Positions 1 through 6,966 are shown, numbered from the stretch's first letter. The stretch: DNA of 13,285 bases from Actinomycetota bacterium (GCA_009705435.1 WLTJ01000019.1:1-13285); one strand, 5' to 3'. Notes: generated by a model not told the origin, from the sequence alone. Numbers and translations: made by a program.

Positions 1-192
1 AACCCCGACAAACTCACGCAAGGTGAGCGTTCGGCGAGTACCAGTAATCGCAACTTTGAAGGTCGCCAAGGCCGTGGTGGACGCACCCACTTGGTATCTC
101 CAGAAGTTGCGGCCGCAACTGCCGTTGCAGGTACTTTCGCAACCCCATCAGATTTAGATTCAGGCAGATTCAACGTGAAGGAAAATTCATGA
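1..192 (+). CDS. leuC: 3-isopropylmalate dehydratase large subunit, C-terminal fragment
   Basis: Only the last 63 codons are present; the gene begins upstream of the window. LeuC is the [4Fe-4S] aconitase-family subunit that, with LeuD, isomerises 2-isopropylmalate to 3-isopropylmalate in leucine synthesis. The fragment carries the typical C-terminal signature: ERSASTSNRNFEGRQGRGG, then RTHLVSPEVAAATAVAGTF, which contributes to the substrate-binding surface near the cluster. The stop codon TGA at 190-192 overlaps the leuD start codon (ATGA), so the two subunits are probably translationally coupled, as expected for a stoichiometric complex. The cluster-binding cysteines lie outside the window and cannot be checked. 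Confidence 0.95.
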   Translation, partial: NPDKLTQGERSASTSNRNFEGRQGRGGRTHLVSPEVAAATAVAGTFATPSDLDSGRFNVKENS

Positions 193-776
193 AAAGTGTT
201 CGCATTCTCACAGGTACCGGAATTCCCTTACGTCGCAGCGACGTTGATACAGACCAAATCATTCCGGCCGATTGGTTGAAGCGCGTTGAACGCACCGGAT
301 TTGAAGCCGGTCTTTTTGCCACATGGCGCGACGATCGCAGTTTTGTATTGAACGATGAGCGATATGTTTCGGCCACGATTCTGGTCGCTGGTCCATCGTT
401 TGGTGTCGGTTCAAGCCGCGAACATGCAGTGTGGGCGATTCAGCAATACGGATTTGAAGCAGTGATCGCACCGAGTTTCAGTGATATCTTCCGCAACAAC
501 TGCACCAAAAATGGTTTGGCTCCTGTGGCGTTGGCACTTGATGCGGTGGAAAAGATTTGGGCAGCCATTGAGGCTGACGCGGCAACAGAAATCGTTATCG
601 ATATGGAGCGCCTCACAGTCGAAGTGGCGAGCATTAATCTCACCGCCTCATTTCCTATGGAGCCGCAAAATCAGCACCGTTTCTTGAACGGTCTCGATGA
701 CATCGGAATCACGATGAGTCACTCTGAGGAGATCACCTCCTTCGAGTCGACCCGCCCATCCTGGCTCACCAACTAA
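189..776 (+). CDS. leuD: 3-isopropylmalate dehydratase small subunit
   Basis: Encodes a 195-residue swivel-domain subunit that completes isopropylmalate isomerase with LeuC in the cytoplasm. Family marks are DVDTDQIIPA at residues 18-27, GPSFGVGSSREHA at 68-80 (the loop that meets the substrate), and FSDIFRNNCTKNGL at 97-110. The length is normal for bacterial LeuD. The ATG at 189 overlaps the leuC stop and has an SD-like GAAGGA six bases upstream (177-182). It ends eight bases before the stop codon of the convergent helicase gene, leaving no room for a separate terminator. leuA, the pathway's first enzyme, lies about 6.5 kb downstream on the same strand, so leucine genes here are near each other but not in one operon. 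Confidence 0.97.
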   Translation: MKSVRILTGTGIPLRRSDVDTDQIIPADWLKRVERTGFEAGLFATWRDDRSFVLNDERYVSATILVAGPSFGVGSSREHAVWAIQQYGFEAVIAPSFSDIFRNNCTKNGLAPVALALDAVEKIWAAIEADAATEIVIDMERLTVEVASINLTASFPMEPQNQHRFLNGLDDIGITMSHSEEITSFESTRPSWLTN

Positions 777-784
777 TGTTGTGG

Positions 785-2107
785 TTAGTCGGCTTGGAAG
801 TCGGCGAGATTGGCCAGCATCGGATTGTTGCTGAACACTTCAATTGAATTCGTAATCGGCATCCGCATCGTTCGCTGAAGAATTGTTACTTGAGTGTGCT
901 GGTTATATTCCGCCAAAGTCACAGCCCAACCATCACGTCCTGCACGAGCAGTTCGTCCAGAACGGTGCAAGTAATCCTTATTGTCCTTAGCAGGCTCGTA
1001 ATGAATCACGACAGCAATGTCATCAATATCAATGCCACGAGCCGCCACATCAGTCGCAACGAGAACACTCAGCGAACCTTCGGCAAAACGACGCATCGCT
1101 TTTTCGCGCGCAGGCTGTGCCAGGTCCCCATGAATTGCCGCAGCATTAACCCCTAGACCAACCAAGTTGTCTGTGACGCGATCACAAGTACGTTTTGTTT
1201 GACAGAAAACAACTGTCTTGCCAGCGCCACGCGCAATGGCGGCCACAACTTTCTCTTTATCCATGTGATGCACAGCGAGCCACAGATGATGCATCGTTCC
1301 CACAGTGTCAGTGGCGGCATCAATGGCCACCTCAACCGGATTAGTCATGAACTGACGGATCAAGTGACCGACATCGCCGTCCAAAGTGGCGGAGAACAAC
1401 ATCGTCTGATTGCGTCCGGTGCAACGGCGCAATACCCACTCAACTTGCGGTGTGAATCCATCGTCAGCCATACGGTCGGCTTCATCAAGTACAACTACTT
1501 CCACGGCGGAGAGATCAATTTCATTTGACTTTAAAAGGTCGATCAAGCGCAACGGCGTGGCAACAACGATTTCAATTCCTTTGGCCATGTGTTCAACCTG
1601 CTGATGACGACTTGCGCCGCCGTAGACAGCCAACACATGACGACCAGAGTGGCTCGCCAGAGGTTCGAGAACTTCAGCAACCTGAACCGCCAACTCACGG
1701 GTCGGCACCAACACCAAGCCAAGAGGTTTCATCGGCTCGGCTTTCTTAGAAATGCGCGACAACATCGGCACACCAAAGGCCAATGTTTTACCCGATCCAG
1801 TTTTTGCCCGACCACACACATCGTGGCCTTGCATCGCAACTGGAATGGCCTCAATCTGAATCGCAAACGGATTGGCGAAGCCAGCTGCGGCGAGACCAGC
1901 ATCAACCTCAGGCGGGACGCCGAGCTTGGCGAAACCGGTAGGAGTTTCGACTGGCGGGAGAACGTTAAAACTGGTTAAAGGTTGCGCGGGGCCGGAAACT
2001 TCTTCTTGTCCGGCGGAACCTGGCGGACGACGCTTGTTCCGTGGCGCTCCCTTGCGGGGGGCAAATTCACTCATGTTGAGTGCAAGGGTATCTCCCAAGC
2101 GAGCCAT
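785..2107 (-). CDS. DEAD-box ATP-dependent RNA helicase
   Basis: A 440-residue two-domain RNA helicase, probably acting in ribosome assembly, RNA decay or cold adaptation; the exact substrate cannot be read from sequence. Motifs in order: Q motif (Gln84 in NPFAIQ), Walker A AKTGSGKT 101-108, PTREL 135-139, GG 163-164, motif Ib TPLR 184-187, DEAD 208-211, SAT 239-241, motif IV VVFCQ 299-303, ATDVAARGID 351-360, and HRSGRTARAG 381-390. Motif Ib departs from the usual TPGR. There is a basic N-terminal tail (residues 12-35) but no long C-terminal RNA-binding extension, so it is close to a minimal RhlE-like core. The start is uncertain: ATG at 2107 or the in-frame ATG at 2074 (Met12), neither with a good ribosome site. 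Divergent from the acyl-CoA synthetase and convergent with leuD. Confidence 0.93.
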   Translation of the reverse strand: MARLGDTLALNMSEFAPRKGAPRNKRRPPGSAGQEEVSGPAQPLTSFNVLPPVETPTGFAKLGVPPEVDAGLAAAGFANPFAIQIEAIPVAMQGHDVCGRAKTGSGKTLAFGVPMLSRISKKAEPMKPLGLVLVPTRELAVQVAEVLEPLASHSGRHVLAVYGGASRHQQVEHMAKGIEIVVATPLRLIDLLKSNEIDLSAVEVVVLDEADRMADDGFTPQVEWVLRRCTGRNQTMLFSATLDGDVGHLIRQFMTNPVEVAIDAATDTVGTMHHLWLAVHHMDKEKVVAAIARGAGKTVVFCQTKRTCDRVTDNLVGLGVNAAAIHGDLAQPAREKAMRRFAEGSLSVLVATDVAARGIDIDDIAVVIHYEPAKDNKDYLHRSGRTARAGRDGWAVTLAEYNQHTQVTILQRTMRMPITNSIEVFSNNPMLANLADFQAD

Positions 2108-2132
2108 ATCGGGCTTTATCGGCCCTCGTTAA

Positions 2133-2161
2133 TGAGCCAAGTGGCTCAGATTGCCTACTCT
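2133..2161 (+). promoter_or_regulatory. Divergent control region with inverted repeat and probable -10
   Basis: Part of the 61-base gap between the divergent helicase and acyl-CoA synthetase genes. It contains a perfect inverted repeat TGAGCC-AAGT-GGCTCA (2133-2148), a size that could bind a dimeric repressor. TACTCT (2156-2161) fits the TAnnnT pattern of a -10 element and ends seven bases before the ATG at 2169, so transcription could begin at the start codon. No convincing -35 is visible. The palindrome as an operator is inference. Confidence 0.35.
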
Positions 2162-2168
2162 TTATGTC

Positions 2169-3728
2169 ATGCGTGTTCCTCTCACCATTGTTGATCACAT
2201 CCGCCGAGCCGAGCTTTTGTACCCCGATCGGATCGCCGTCGTGGATGAACCCGACCAGCCCGCTGAGTCGTGGGGCTCTCTCACCTACCGCCAAGTGGCC
2301 GAGCGGGCGCGGGCCCAAGCGGCTGGTCTCGACGCTCTTGGCATCGCCGTCGGCGAGCGCGTGGCGATGATCTCGCACAACTCGGCCCGCCTACTGACGG
2401 CCTTCTTCGGTGTCTCGGGATCTGGACGAATTTTGGTTCCCATCAACTTTCGTCTGGCAGCAGAAGAGGTCAAGTACATCATCGAGCATTCAGGAGCGCG
2501 GGTGTTGTTGGTCGACCCCGAACTTGAACAGGCGATGGCCGACGTTGAATGCGAATTCAAATTTGTGATCGGTGCCAAGTCCGATAGCGCGCTGCTTCGC
2601 TTCGACATTGAGCCGAAATCATGGGCTCCCGACGAAGATGCGACCGCCACAATCAACTACACCAGTGGCACGACTGCACGCCCGAAGGGCGTTCAACTCA
2701 CGCATCGCAACCTGTGGCTGAATTCGGCCACATTCGGTTGGCAGATAGGTGTCAATGATCGCGATGTCTATCTGCATACCTTGCCGCAGTTCCATTGCAA
2801 TGGTTGGGGAATGGTCTACGCCGTCACGGGCATGGGCGGGCGACACATCATCTTGCGCAAAGTTGATGGTGCGGAAATTTTACGACGCATCGAAGAACAC
2901 GGAGTGACGATGCTTTGCGGCGCTCCCGCCGTGGTGAACATGGTTCTTGAAGCTGCCGCCTCATGGGACGGGCCAGTTCCTGGGCAAGGTCGCGTGCGCA
3001 TGGTCGTAGCCGGCGCTCCCCCGCCTACGAAAACGATTGAACGCATGGAGACAGAATTGGGTTGGGAGTTTGTGCAACTGTACGGCTTAACGGAAACATC
3101 TCCATTCCTCACTATGAATCGCACACGCGAGGAATTTGATTCACTTACTCCTGCCGAGCGCGCCCAGAAATTATCTCGGGCAGGTTCACCGGCATTGGGT
3201 GTTGAGTTGCAGATTTCCGAACAGGGAGAAATTCTTGCTCGTGGCAATGTGATCATGGAGGGCTATTGGGATCAACCAACTGCAACAGCCGATGCGATTC
3301 GCACTGTCGGCGATGGTCCAGATGCCACCGAGTGGTTCCACACCGGTGACGGAGGAATCATTGATGAGGAAAACTACTTGGCAATCAGCGACCGTAAAAA
3401 AGATGTCATCATCTCTGGCGGAGAAAATGTTTCCTCCATTGAAGTTGAAGACGCCGTTTTCGGACACCCTGAAGTCAATGAGGTCGCAGTCATTGGCGTT
3501 CCTGATGAAAAGTGGGGCGAACTAGTCATGGCTCTCGTGGTGAAGAGTCCAGGGTCAACGCTGACTGAAGACGAACTGATTGCTTACGTTAAGACCAAGT
3601 TGGCTGGCTACAAATGTCCGAAACGCATTGAATTTCGTAGTGAACTTGCACGAACGGCTACGGGCAAACTTCAAAAGTTCAAACTACGTGAGCCTTACTG
3701 GGTGGGCCACACTCGACAAGTCAATTAG
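2169..3728 (+). CDS. Acyl-CoA synthetase (AMP-forming), FadD-like
   Basis: A 519-residue adenylate-forming ligase that activates a carboxylic acid to acyl-AMP and then acyl-CoA. Core motifs are present: P-loop YTSGTTARPKGV (about 164-175), YGLTET (305-310), HTGDGG (391-396), DRKKD (408-412) before the hinge, and the catalytic lysine in TATGK (Lys500) in the mobile C-terminal domain. The layout resembles medium- to long-chain fatty acid and DmdB-like ligases; the substrate cannot be assigned. No transmembrane segment or carrier domain is seen. I chose ATG 2169, which gives the N-terminus MRVPLTIVDHI; a TTG at 2151 would add six residues but sits on the probable -10. No SD precedes the ATG, so a leaderless transcript is plausible. 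It ends six bases before the stop of the convergent fucose synthase gene. Confidence 0.93.
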   Translation: MRVPLTIVDHIRRAELLYPDRIAVVDEPDQPAESWGSLTYRQVAERARAQAAGLDALGIAVGERVAMISHNSARLLTAFFGVSGSGRILVPINFRLAAEEVKYIIEHSGARVLLVDPELEQAMADVECEFKFVIGAKSDSALLRFDIEPKSWAPDEDATATINYTSGTTARPKGVQLTHRNLWLNSATFGWQIGVNDRDVYLHTLPQFHCNGWGMVYAVTGMGGRHIILRKVDGAEILRRIEEHGVTMLCGAPAVVNMVLEAAASWDGPVPGQGRVRMVVAGAPPPTKTIERMETELGWEFVQLYGLTETSPFLTMNRTREEFDSLTPAERAQKLSRAGSPALGVELQISEQGEILARGNVIMEGYWDQPTATADAIRTVGDGPDATEWFHTGDGGIIDEENYLAISDRKKDVIISGGENVSSIEVEDAVFGHPEVNEVAVIGVPDEKWGELVMALVVKSPGSTLTEDELIAYVKTKLAGYKCPKRIEFRSELARTATGKLQKFKLREPYWVGHTRQVN

Positions 3729-3734
3729 TTGCCG

Positions 3735-4703
3735 CTACTTCATACCGCGCATTGCGGTGTGACTGTCTCGTTGATCCAAGAACCACTGATAGGTACTGGC
3801 GAGTCCACTGTCAAGGCTGTAACTCTGCGACCAGCCAAGGTTCTTTAAGCGCGTCACATCCAAAACTTTTCTTGGTGTCCCATCAGGCTTAGACGTGTCG
3901 AATCTCAACTCGGCTGCGGGATACACAACTTGTCGAACCTTTTCCGCTAATTCACGAATACTTAAGTCCACGCCAGTGCCAACATTGATGTGCATCTCAT
4001 CGCTGTAGTTCTCCATCAAGAAGAGGCAAGCATCAGCCAGATCATCAACGTGCAAGAACTCACGCATCGCGCTCCCTGTTCCCCAAATCTCAACTTCTTT
4101 GCCAGCACTTTGTTTGGCGTCGTGGAACTTACGAATCAAAGCAGGTAACACATGACTTGATGTGAGATCAAAGTTGTCTTCGGGCCCATACAAGTTGGTC
4201 GGCATCGCAGAAATAAAATCACAGCCGTATTGCTGACGATACGCCTGGCATAACTTGATACCCGCAATCTTGGCGACGGCATACCACTCGTTAGTGGACT
4301 CAAGAGGGCCCGTCAAGAGTTGTTCTTCGGTGATTGGTTGGGTGGCATCACGCGGGTAAATACATGAGCTTCCGAGATATAAAAGTTTGCTCACCTTGGC
4401 TTGATGACTGGCCTCAACCACTGTCCCATGAATCATCAAGTTGTCGTAGATGAACTCGGCTGGACGCGTACTATTGGCCAAAATGCCACCCACGGTTCCA
4501 GCAACCAAAAAGACATACTCGGGACGATTGTTGGCGAACCACGTATTCACCGCACCCTGATCACGTAGATCAAGTTCCGCTCGGGTCGCGGTCAGGATAT
4601 TCGTGAATCCCCCACCAGTCAGCCGGCGCATCAAGGCACTGCCCACCAACCCCCCATGTCCAGCCACATAAATTCGAGCATTTTTGGCCATTGGCTGAAA
4701 CAT
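3735..4703 (-). CDS. fcl: GDP-L-fucose synthase
   Basis: A 322-residue extended short-chain dehydrogenase/reductase. The family epimerises and reduces GDP-4-keto-6-deoxy-D-mannose to GDP-L-fucose with NADPH, for surface polysaccharide or glycan synthesis. The nucleotide-binding loop is GHGGLVG (15-21). The active-site set is Ser112 and Cys114 in GSSCIYP, Tyr141 and Lys145 in YAVAK, and His184 in SSHVLP. Each lies five residues beyond the E. coli enzyme positions as I recall them (S107, C109, Y136, K140, H179), so the catalytic set is complete. Start ATG 4703 is supported by an SD-like GAGGTGA just upstream in the mRNA; a second ATG four codons in lacks one. It follows the serine hydrolase gene by 28 bases on the same strand. 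GDP-mannose 4,6-dehydratase (gmd), its usual partner, is not in the window. Confidence 0.95.
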   Translation of the reverse strand: MFQPMAKNARIYVAGHGGLVGSALMRRLTGGGFTNILTATRAELDLRDQGAVNTWFANNRPEYVFLVAGTVGGILANSTRPAEFIYDNLMIHGTVVEASHQAKVSKLLYLGSSCIYPRDATQPITEEQLLTGPLESTNEWYAVAKIAGIKLCQAYRQQYGCDFISAMPTNLYGPEDNFDLTSSHVLPALIRKFHDAKQSAGKEVEIWGTGSAMREFLHVDDLADACLFLMENYSDEMHINVGTGVDLSIRELAEKVRQVVYPAAELRFDTSKPDGTPRKVLDVTRLKNLGWSQSYSLDSGLASTYQWFLDQRDSHTAMRGMK

Positions 4704-4731
4704 CAGGTCACCTCAGCCGAAATCGTACTCG

Positions 4732-5976
4732 TCAATCGACTAAGGCTTGGTGTACCAACTGCTTGAGTTGACGACTAAAGGTGTGTGGCGACATCATCAG
4801 TTGAGTCATAAAGGTCACCGTTAAATCCTCGACTGGGTCAACCCAATAGAAAGTTGCCGCGGCCCCACCCCAACCAAAGTCACCGAATGAACCTGCTGTC
4901 TTGGTGGCGACAGGGTCAATGGTGACACTGACGCCGAGACCAAAACCGATTCCGTCGTAGTCATTGGCAGCACCTAACGGGCGACCGAAGGACGTGAGAT
5001 CGGCATCTTCCGGAAGATGATTGCTTCCCATGTATTCAACGGTGCGCGACGAGAGAAGTCGCTGACCGTTGAATTCGCCACCACCGCGGAGCATCTCAGC
5101 AAATCGCACATAGTCACCCATTGTGGAAACAAGACCACCACCACCGCCATCAGCAGCCGGCATCTTATGAGTTCCACGATCAACAGCATCAGCACGAGTG
5201 GCTAATCGTGTTTTTGCATGAGCCGAGTACAAGGCAGCCAAGCGATCCTGCTTTTCATCTGGACAATAAAATGCAGTGTCGCTCATGCCGAGGGGCGTGA
5301 AAATTCTTTGCTTCAGGAAATCGCCAAGACGTTGCCCACTAATCACTTCAACGACACGTCCCAAAACATCAATAGATGTTGAGTAATTCCACTCACTTCC
5401 TGGCTGAAACAACAACGGCTGGCGAGCCAGAAGGGAACACACTCCAGCCAAATCCAACTCGCGCGGAAAACCCCATTCCATTCCTGCACGGCGATACAAC
5501 TCATCGACGGGATGTTGATACATAAATCCGTATGTCAGGCCGGCAGTATGAGTGAAAAGATGCCACATCTCCATGGCCTTTGTTTGCGGACCTAAAACTG
5601 GTCGCAGAAATGATCCACCCTCAAATACTTTTGATTCGCCGAATTCGGGAATGAACTTGGAGACCGGATCAGTGAGTTCAAACAATCCTTCTTCCCACAA
5701 CATCAATGCGGCCACTGCGGTGATCGGTTTGGTCATCGAGAAAATTCGGTAAATCGTGTCATCGGCGATTGGCTTTGACGACTCACGATCGGCCAAGCCT
5801 CCACTAGCCGAATGGGCCACCTTGCCCTCACGAGCCACGGTCACAGCCCAACCAGATAACAAATCCTCGTCAACATATTTTTTAAAATGTTTATTGAGGT
5901 TCATTAAGCGTTCGGCGCTCATGCCGACTTCGCTGGCGTCAACTATCGGCAATCCGTGGCTGGTTTTCTGTGACAT
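4732..5976 (-). CDS. Serine hydrolase of the class C beta-lactamase/EstB-like family
   Basis: A 414-residue protein of the beta-lactamase/penicillin-binding fold. The catalytic motif SMTK (Ser80, Lys83) follows DDTIYRIF, the second motif is Tyr198 in WNYSTS, and GWGGAAAT (368-375) stands where true class C beta-lactamases have KTG. That third motif is as in EstB esterases and LovD-type transesterases, so an esterase or acyltransferase is more likely than an antibiotic-resistance enzyme. The stretch HLFTHTAGLTYGF (139-151) is typical of the family. No signal peptide or membrane segment is seen, suggesting a cytoplasmic enzyme. Substrate unknown. The fucose synthase gene follows 28 bases downstream, so the two are probably co-transcribed. 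The ATG at 5976 has at most a weak AGGG site and a probable -10 right before it. Confidence 0.88.
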   Translation of the reverse strand: MSQKTSHGLPIVDASEVGMSAERLMNLNKHFKKYVDEDLLSGWAVTVAREGKVAHSASGGLADRESSKPIADDTIYRIFSMTKPITAVAALMLWEEGLFELTDPVSKFIPEFGESKVFEGGSFLRPVLGPQTKAMEMWHLFTHTAGLTYGFMYQHPVDELYRRAGMEWGFPRELDLAGVCSLLARQPLLFQPGSEWNYSTSIDVLGRVVEVISGQRLGDFLKQRIFTPLGMSDTAFYCPDEKQDRLAALYSAHAKTRLATRADAVDRGTHKMPAADGGGGGLVSTMGDYVRFAEMLRGGGEFNGQRLLSSRTVEYMGSNHLPEDADLTSFGRPLGAANDYDGIGFGLGVSVTIDPVATKTAGSFGDFGWGGAAATFYWVDPVEDLTVTFMTQLMMSPHTFSRQLKQLVHQALVD

Positions 5977-5982
5977 AACTAG

Positions 5983-6010
5983 ACCCTACGCAAGGTCAAA
6001 GTCAGCGCAA
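5983..6010 (-). promoter_or_regulatory. Probable promoter of the serine hydrolase gene
   Basis: Read on the minus strand, TTGCGC (6010-6005), a 16-base spacer and TAGGGT (5988-5983) resemble sigma-70-type -35 and -10 elements. The -10 ends six bases before the ATG at 5976, which would place the transcript start at or next to the start codon. The AGGG inside the -10 could instead serve as a weak ribosome site, so the leaderless reading is inference. Confidence 0.4.
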
Positions 6011-6039
6011 CTAGTGAAGTGACCTAGTCCTAGAAAAGT

Positions 6040-6108
6040 CAACGACCCAGAGGCGAGCGGTGGAGCTCGAGCCATCCAGGTCGTTGGTGCCGCCTGTGTG
6101 GGAGCGGC
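6040..6108 (-). terminator. Structured element downstream of thioredoxin, possible terminator
   Basis: The 174-base gap between thioredoxin and the serine hydrolase (5977-6150) has no gene but can fold. CAACGACC (6040-6047) pairs perfectly with GGTCGTTG (6079-6086) and encloses a smaller hairpin, CGAGC (6054-6058) with GCTCG (6065-6069). Next to it GCCGC (6089-6093) pairs with GCGGC (6104-6108). On the minus strand the 8-bp stem is followed by ACTTTTCT, so it could end thioredoxin transcripts, though the loop is long and the T-run short. A third repeat, ACCCCT (6134-6139) with AGGGGT (6156-6161), spans the thioredoxin stop. A small RNA or an untranslated-region structure is an alternative. 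Confidence 0.4.
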
Positions 6109-6150
6109 GAACAAAACCTAGCACTCGCTCATCACCCCTTTTTAAAAACC

Positions 6151-6525
6151 TTATGAGGGGTCCGCTTGCTGGGTTTCAATTTCTCGACGGACCTCATCCA
6201 TATCTAGCTCCAATGCCTTGGCGACTAAGTCTTCAAGAGCATGCTGAGGCAGAGCACCGGGCTGATTGAAAATCAGAATGCCCTGGCGAAAGATCATCAA
6301 TGTCGGAATCGATTGGATGCCAAAGGACCCAGCCAACTCTTGTTCGGCCTCGGTATCGACTTTGCCGAAGACCCCAGCCGGATTCTTTTGCGCTACTGCT
6401 TCGAAGATCGGAGCAAACTGGCGACACGGTCCACACCAGGCGGCCCAAAAATCAACTAAAACGAGGTCATTTGCCTCAATCACTGAAGCGAAGTTCTCGC
6501 CTGAGAGTTCTACTGCTGTGCCCAT
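6151..6525 (-). CDS. Thioredoxin
   Basis: A 124-residue thioredoxin-fold protein that reduces protein disulfides in the cytoplasm. The redox motif WCGPC is at 30-34 (Cys31, Cys34) after VLVDFWAAW, and the conserved cis-proline is Pro74 in SIPTLMIF. It is somewhat longer than the usual 105-110 residues because of an acidic helical tail (about 107-124) after the last core helix. No signal peptide is seen. The ATG at 6525 has a strong SD, GGAGG, seven bases upstream in the mRNA. It is transcribed divergently from the 61-codon gene across a palindrome-rich 246-base region. A thioredoxin reductase is not in the window, so whether this is the main thioredoxin or a paralogue is unknown; I leave the symbol blank for that reason. 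Confidence 0.94.
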   Translation of the reverse strand: MGTAVELSGENFASVIEANDLVLVDFWAAWCGPCRQFAPIFEAVAQKNPAGVFGKVDTEAEQELAGSFGIQSIPTLMIFRQGILIFNQPGALPQHALEDLVAKALELDMDEVRREIETQQADPS

Positions 6526-6658
6526 CGCGGGTCCTCCATTTTCTTCGTGAATGTCTCAGCAAGATTCTCACGGACTACTGGGTGAACACCTAGCGCACGC
6601 TGGGGATTCTTTCGTGAGTGTAGCGTATGTCACATAGACGAAAAATATGCCCAAAAGC

Positions 6659-6683
6659 ATAGACATTGACCTCAAATGTCTAT
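6659..6683. promoter_or_regulatory. 25-bp inverted repeat, candidate operator
   Basis: ATAGACATT (6659-6667) and AATGTCTAT (6675-6683) are perfect 9-bp arms around a seven-base spacer, in the gap between thioredoxin and the 61-codon gene. A further copy of the half-site CATAGAC starts 25 bases upstream (6633 and 6658). TAGACA (6660-6665), a 17-base spacer and TAGGTT (6683-6688) would make a promoter lying inside the repeat. I recognise no regulator for this motif. Confidence 0.5.
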
Positions 6684-6703
6684 AGGTTCCCGCAGTCCGT
6701 TTC

Positions 6704-6734
6704 TTTACGGCCCAACAAGCAGAGTGATAATCAC
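6704..6734 (+). promoter_or_regulatory. Probable promoter of the 61-codon gene
   Basis: TTTACG (6704-6709), a 16-base spacer and GATAAT (6726-6731) form a reasonable sigma-70-type promoter. It would give a 5' leader of about 35 bases containing the strong ribosome site at 6758-6764. The -10 lies in a perfect 11-base palindrome, GTGAT-A-ATCAC (6724-6734), which could be a repressor site. Confidence 0.45.
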
Positions 6735-6771
6735 ACCCCAACAACAAGACGAAACCCGGGAGGTCCGACCA

Positions 6772-6957
6772 ATGAGTAACAACTCGACCCCTAGCACTCA
6801 ACAGAGTATGAATACCGTGAGTACCGTCGATTTTTCACCCGAACAGGCCTACCCAGGCAAGGGTCTTGCCTATGACTGGCGCAGCGTTATCGCTGAGGTC
6901 GAGTCGGCGCTGCTTGATGCAGAACTTGCCAGCTTGACCTCCGTCTACAGCGACTGA
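6772..6957 (+). CDS. Small acidic protein of unknown function, upstream of leuA
   Basis: I do not recognise this 61-residue protein. Evidence that it is translated: ATG at 6772 with a strong SD, GGGAGGT (6758-6764), seven bases upstream, and a plausible promoter before that. Residues 1-19 are rich in Ser, Thr, Asn and Gln. The segment FSPEQAYPGKGLAYDW (21-36) joins a likely amphipathic helix (36-58). Net charge is about -6, and there is no cysteine, signal peptide or membrane segment. Leucines cluster near the end (47, 48, 52, 55). The stop is followed by hairpins and a strong terminator before leuA. It could be a free small protein, a peptide precursor (no maturation enzyme is nearby), or an unusually long leader peptide for leuA attenuation; none is proven. 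An in-frame ATG at 6676 lies in the repeat and promoter region and is unlikely to be the start. Confidence 0.65.
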   Translation: MSNNSTPSTQQSMNTVSTVDFSPEQAYPGKGLAYDWRSVIAEVESALLDAELASLTSVYSD

Positions 6958-6966
6958 GAACACCCA

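Noticed and set aside
2151..2168. TTG start for the acyl-CoA synthetase
   Set aside because: It adds only six unconserved residues, has no ribosome site and overlaps the probable -10; ATG 2169 gives a normal N-terminus.
2816..3256. Long open frame antisense to the acyl-CoA synthetase
   Set aside because: It lies fully inside a gene with complete family motifs and encodes no recognisable domain; other antisense frames in the window were dropped for the same reason.
4732..5976. Antibiotic-resistance beta-lactamase
   Set aside because: The third motif is WGG-type rather than KTG and no export signal is present, which points to an esterase-like relative.
6085..6094. tRNA-like 3' end (GGCGGCACCA) on the minus strand
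   Set aside because: No matching acceptor strand, anticodon arm or T-loop lies within tRNA distance; the bases are explained by a local hairpin.
5979..6121. Cluster of five CTAG tetranucleotides
   Set aside because: CTAG is frequent elsewhere in this window, so the cluster is not clearly unusual.
6676..6771. Upstream extension of the 61-codon gene from an in-frame ATG at 6676 (93 codons)
   Set aside because: That ATG lies in the right arm of the 25-bp repeat and ahead of the probable promoter, and has no ribosome site, whereas ATG 6772 has a strong one.
6772..6957. RiPP precursor peptide
   Set aside because: No radical SAM, cyclodehydratase, lanthionine or lasso enzyme lies in the window, and the peptide has no recognisable core motif or cysteine.
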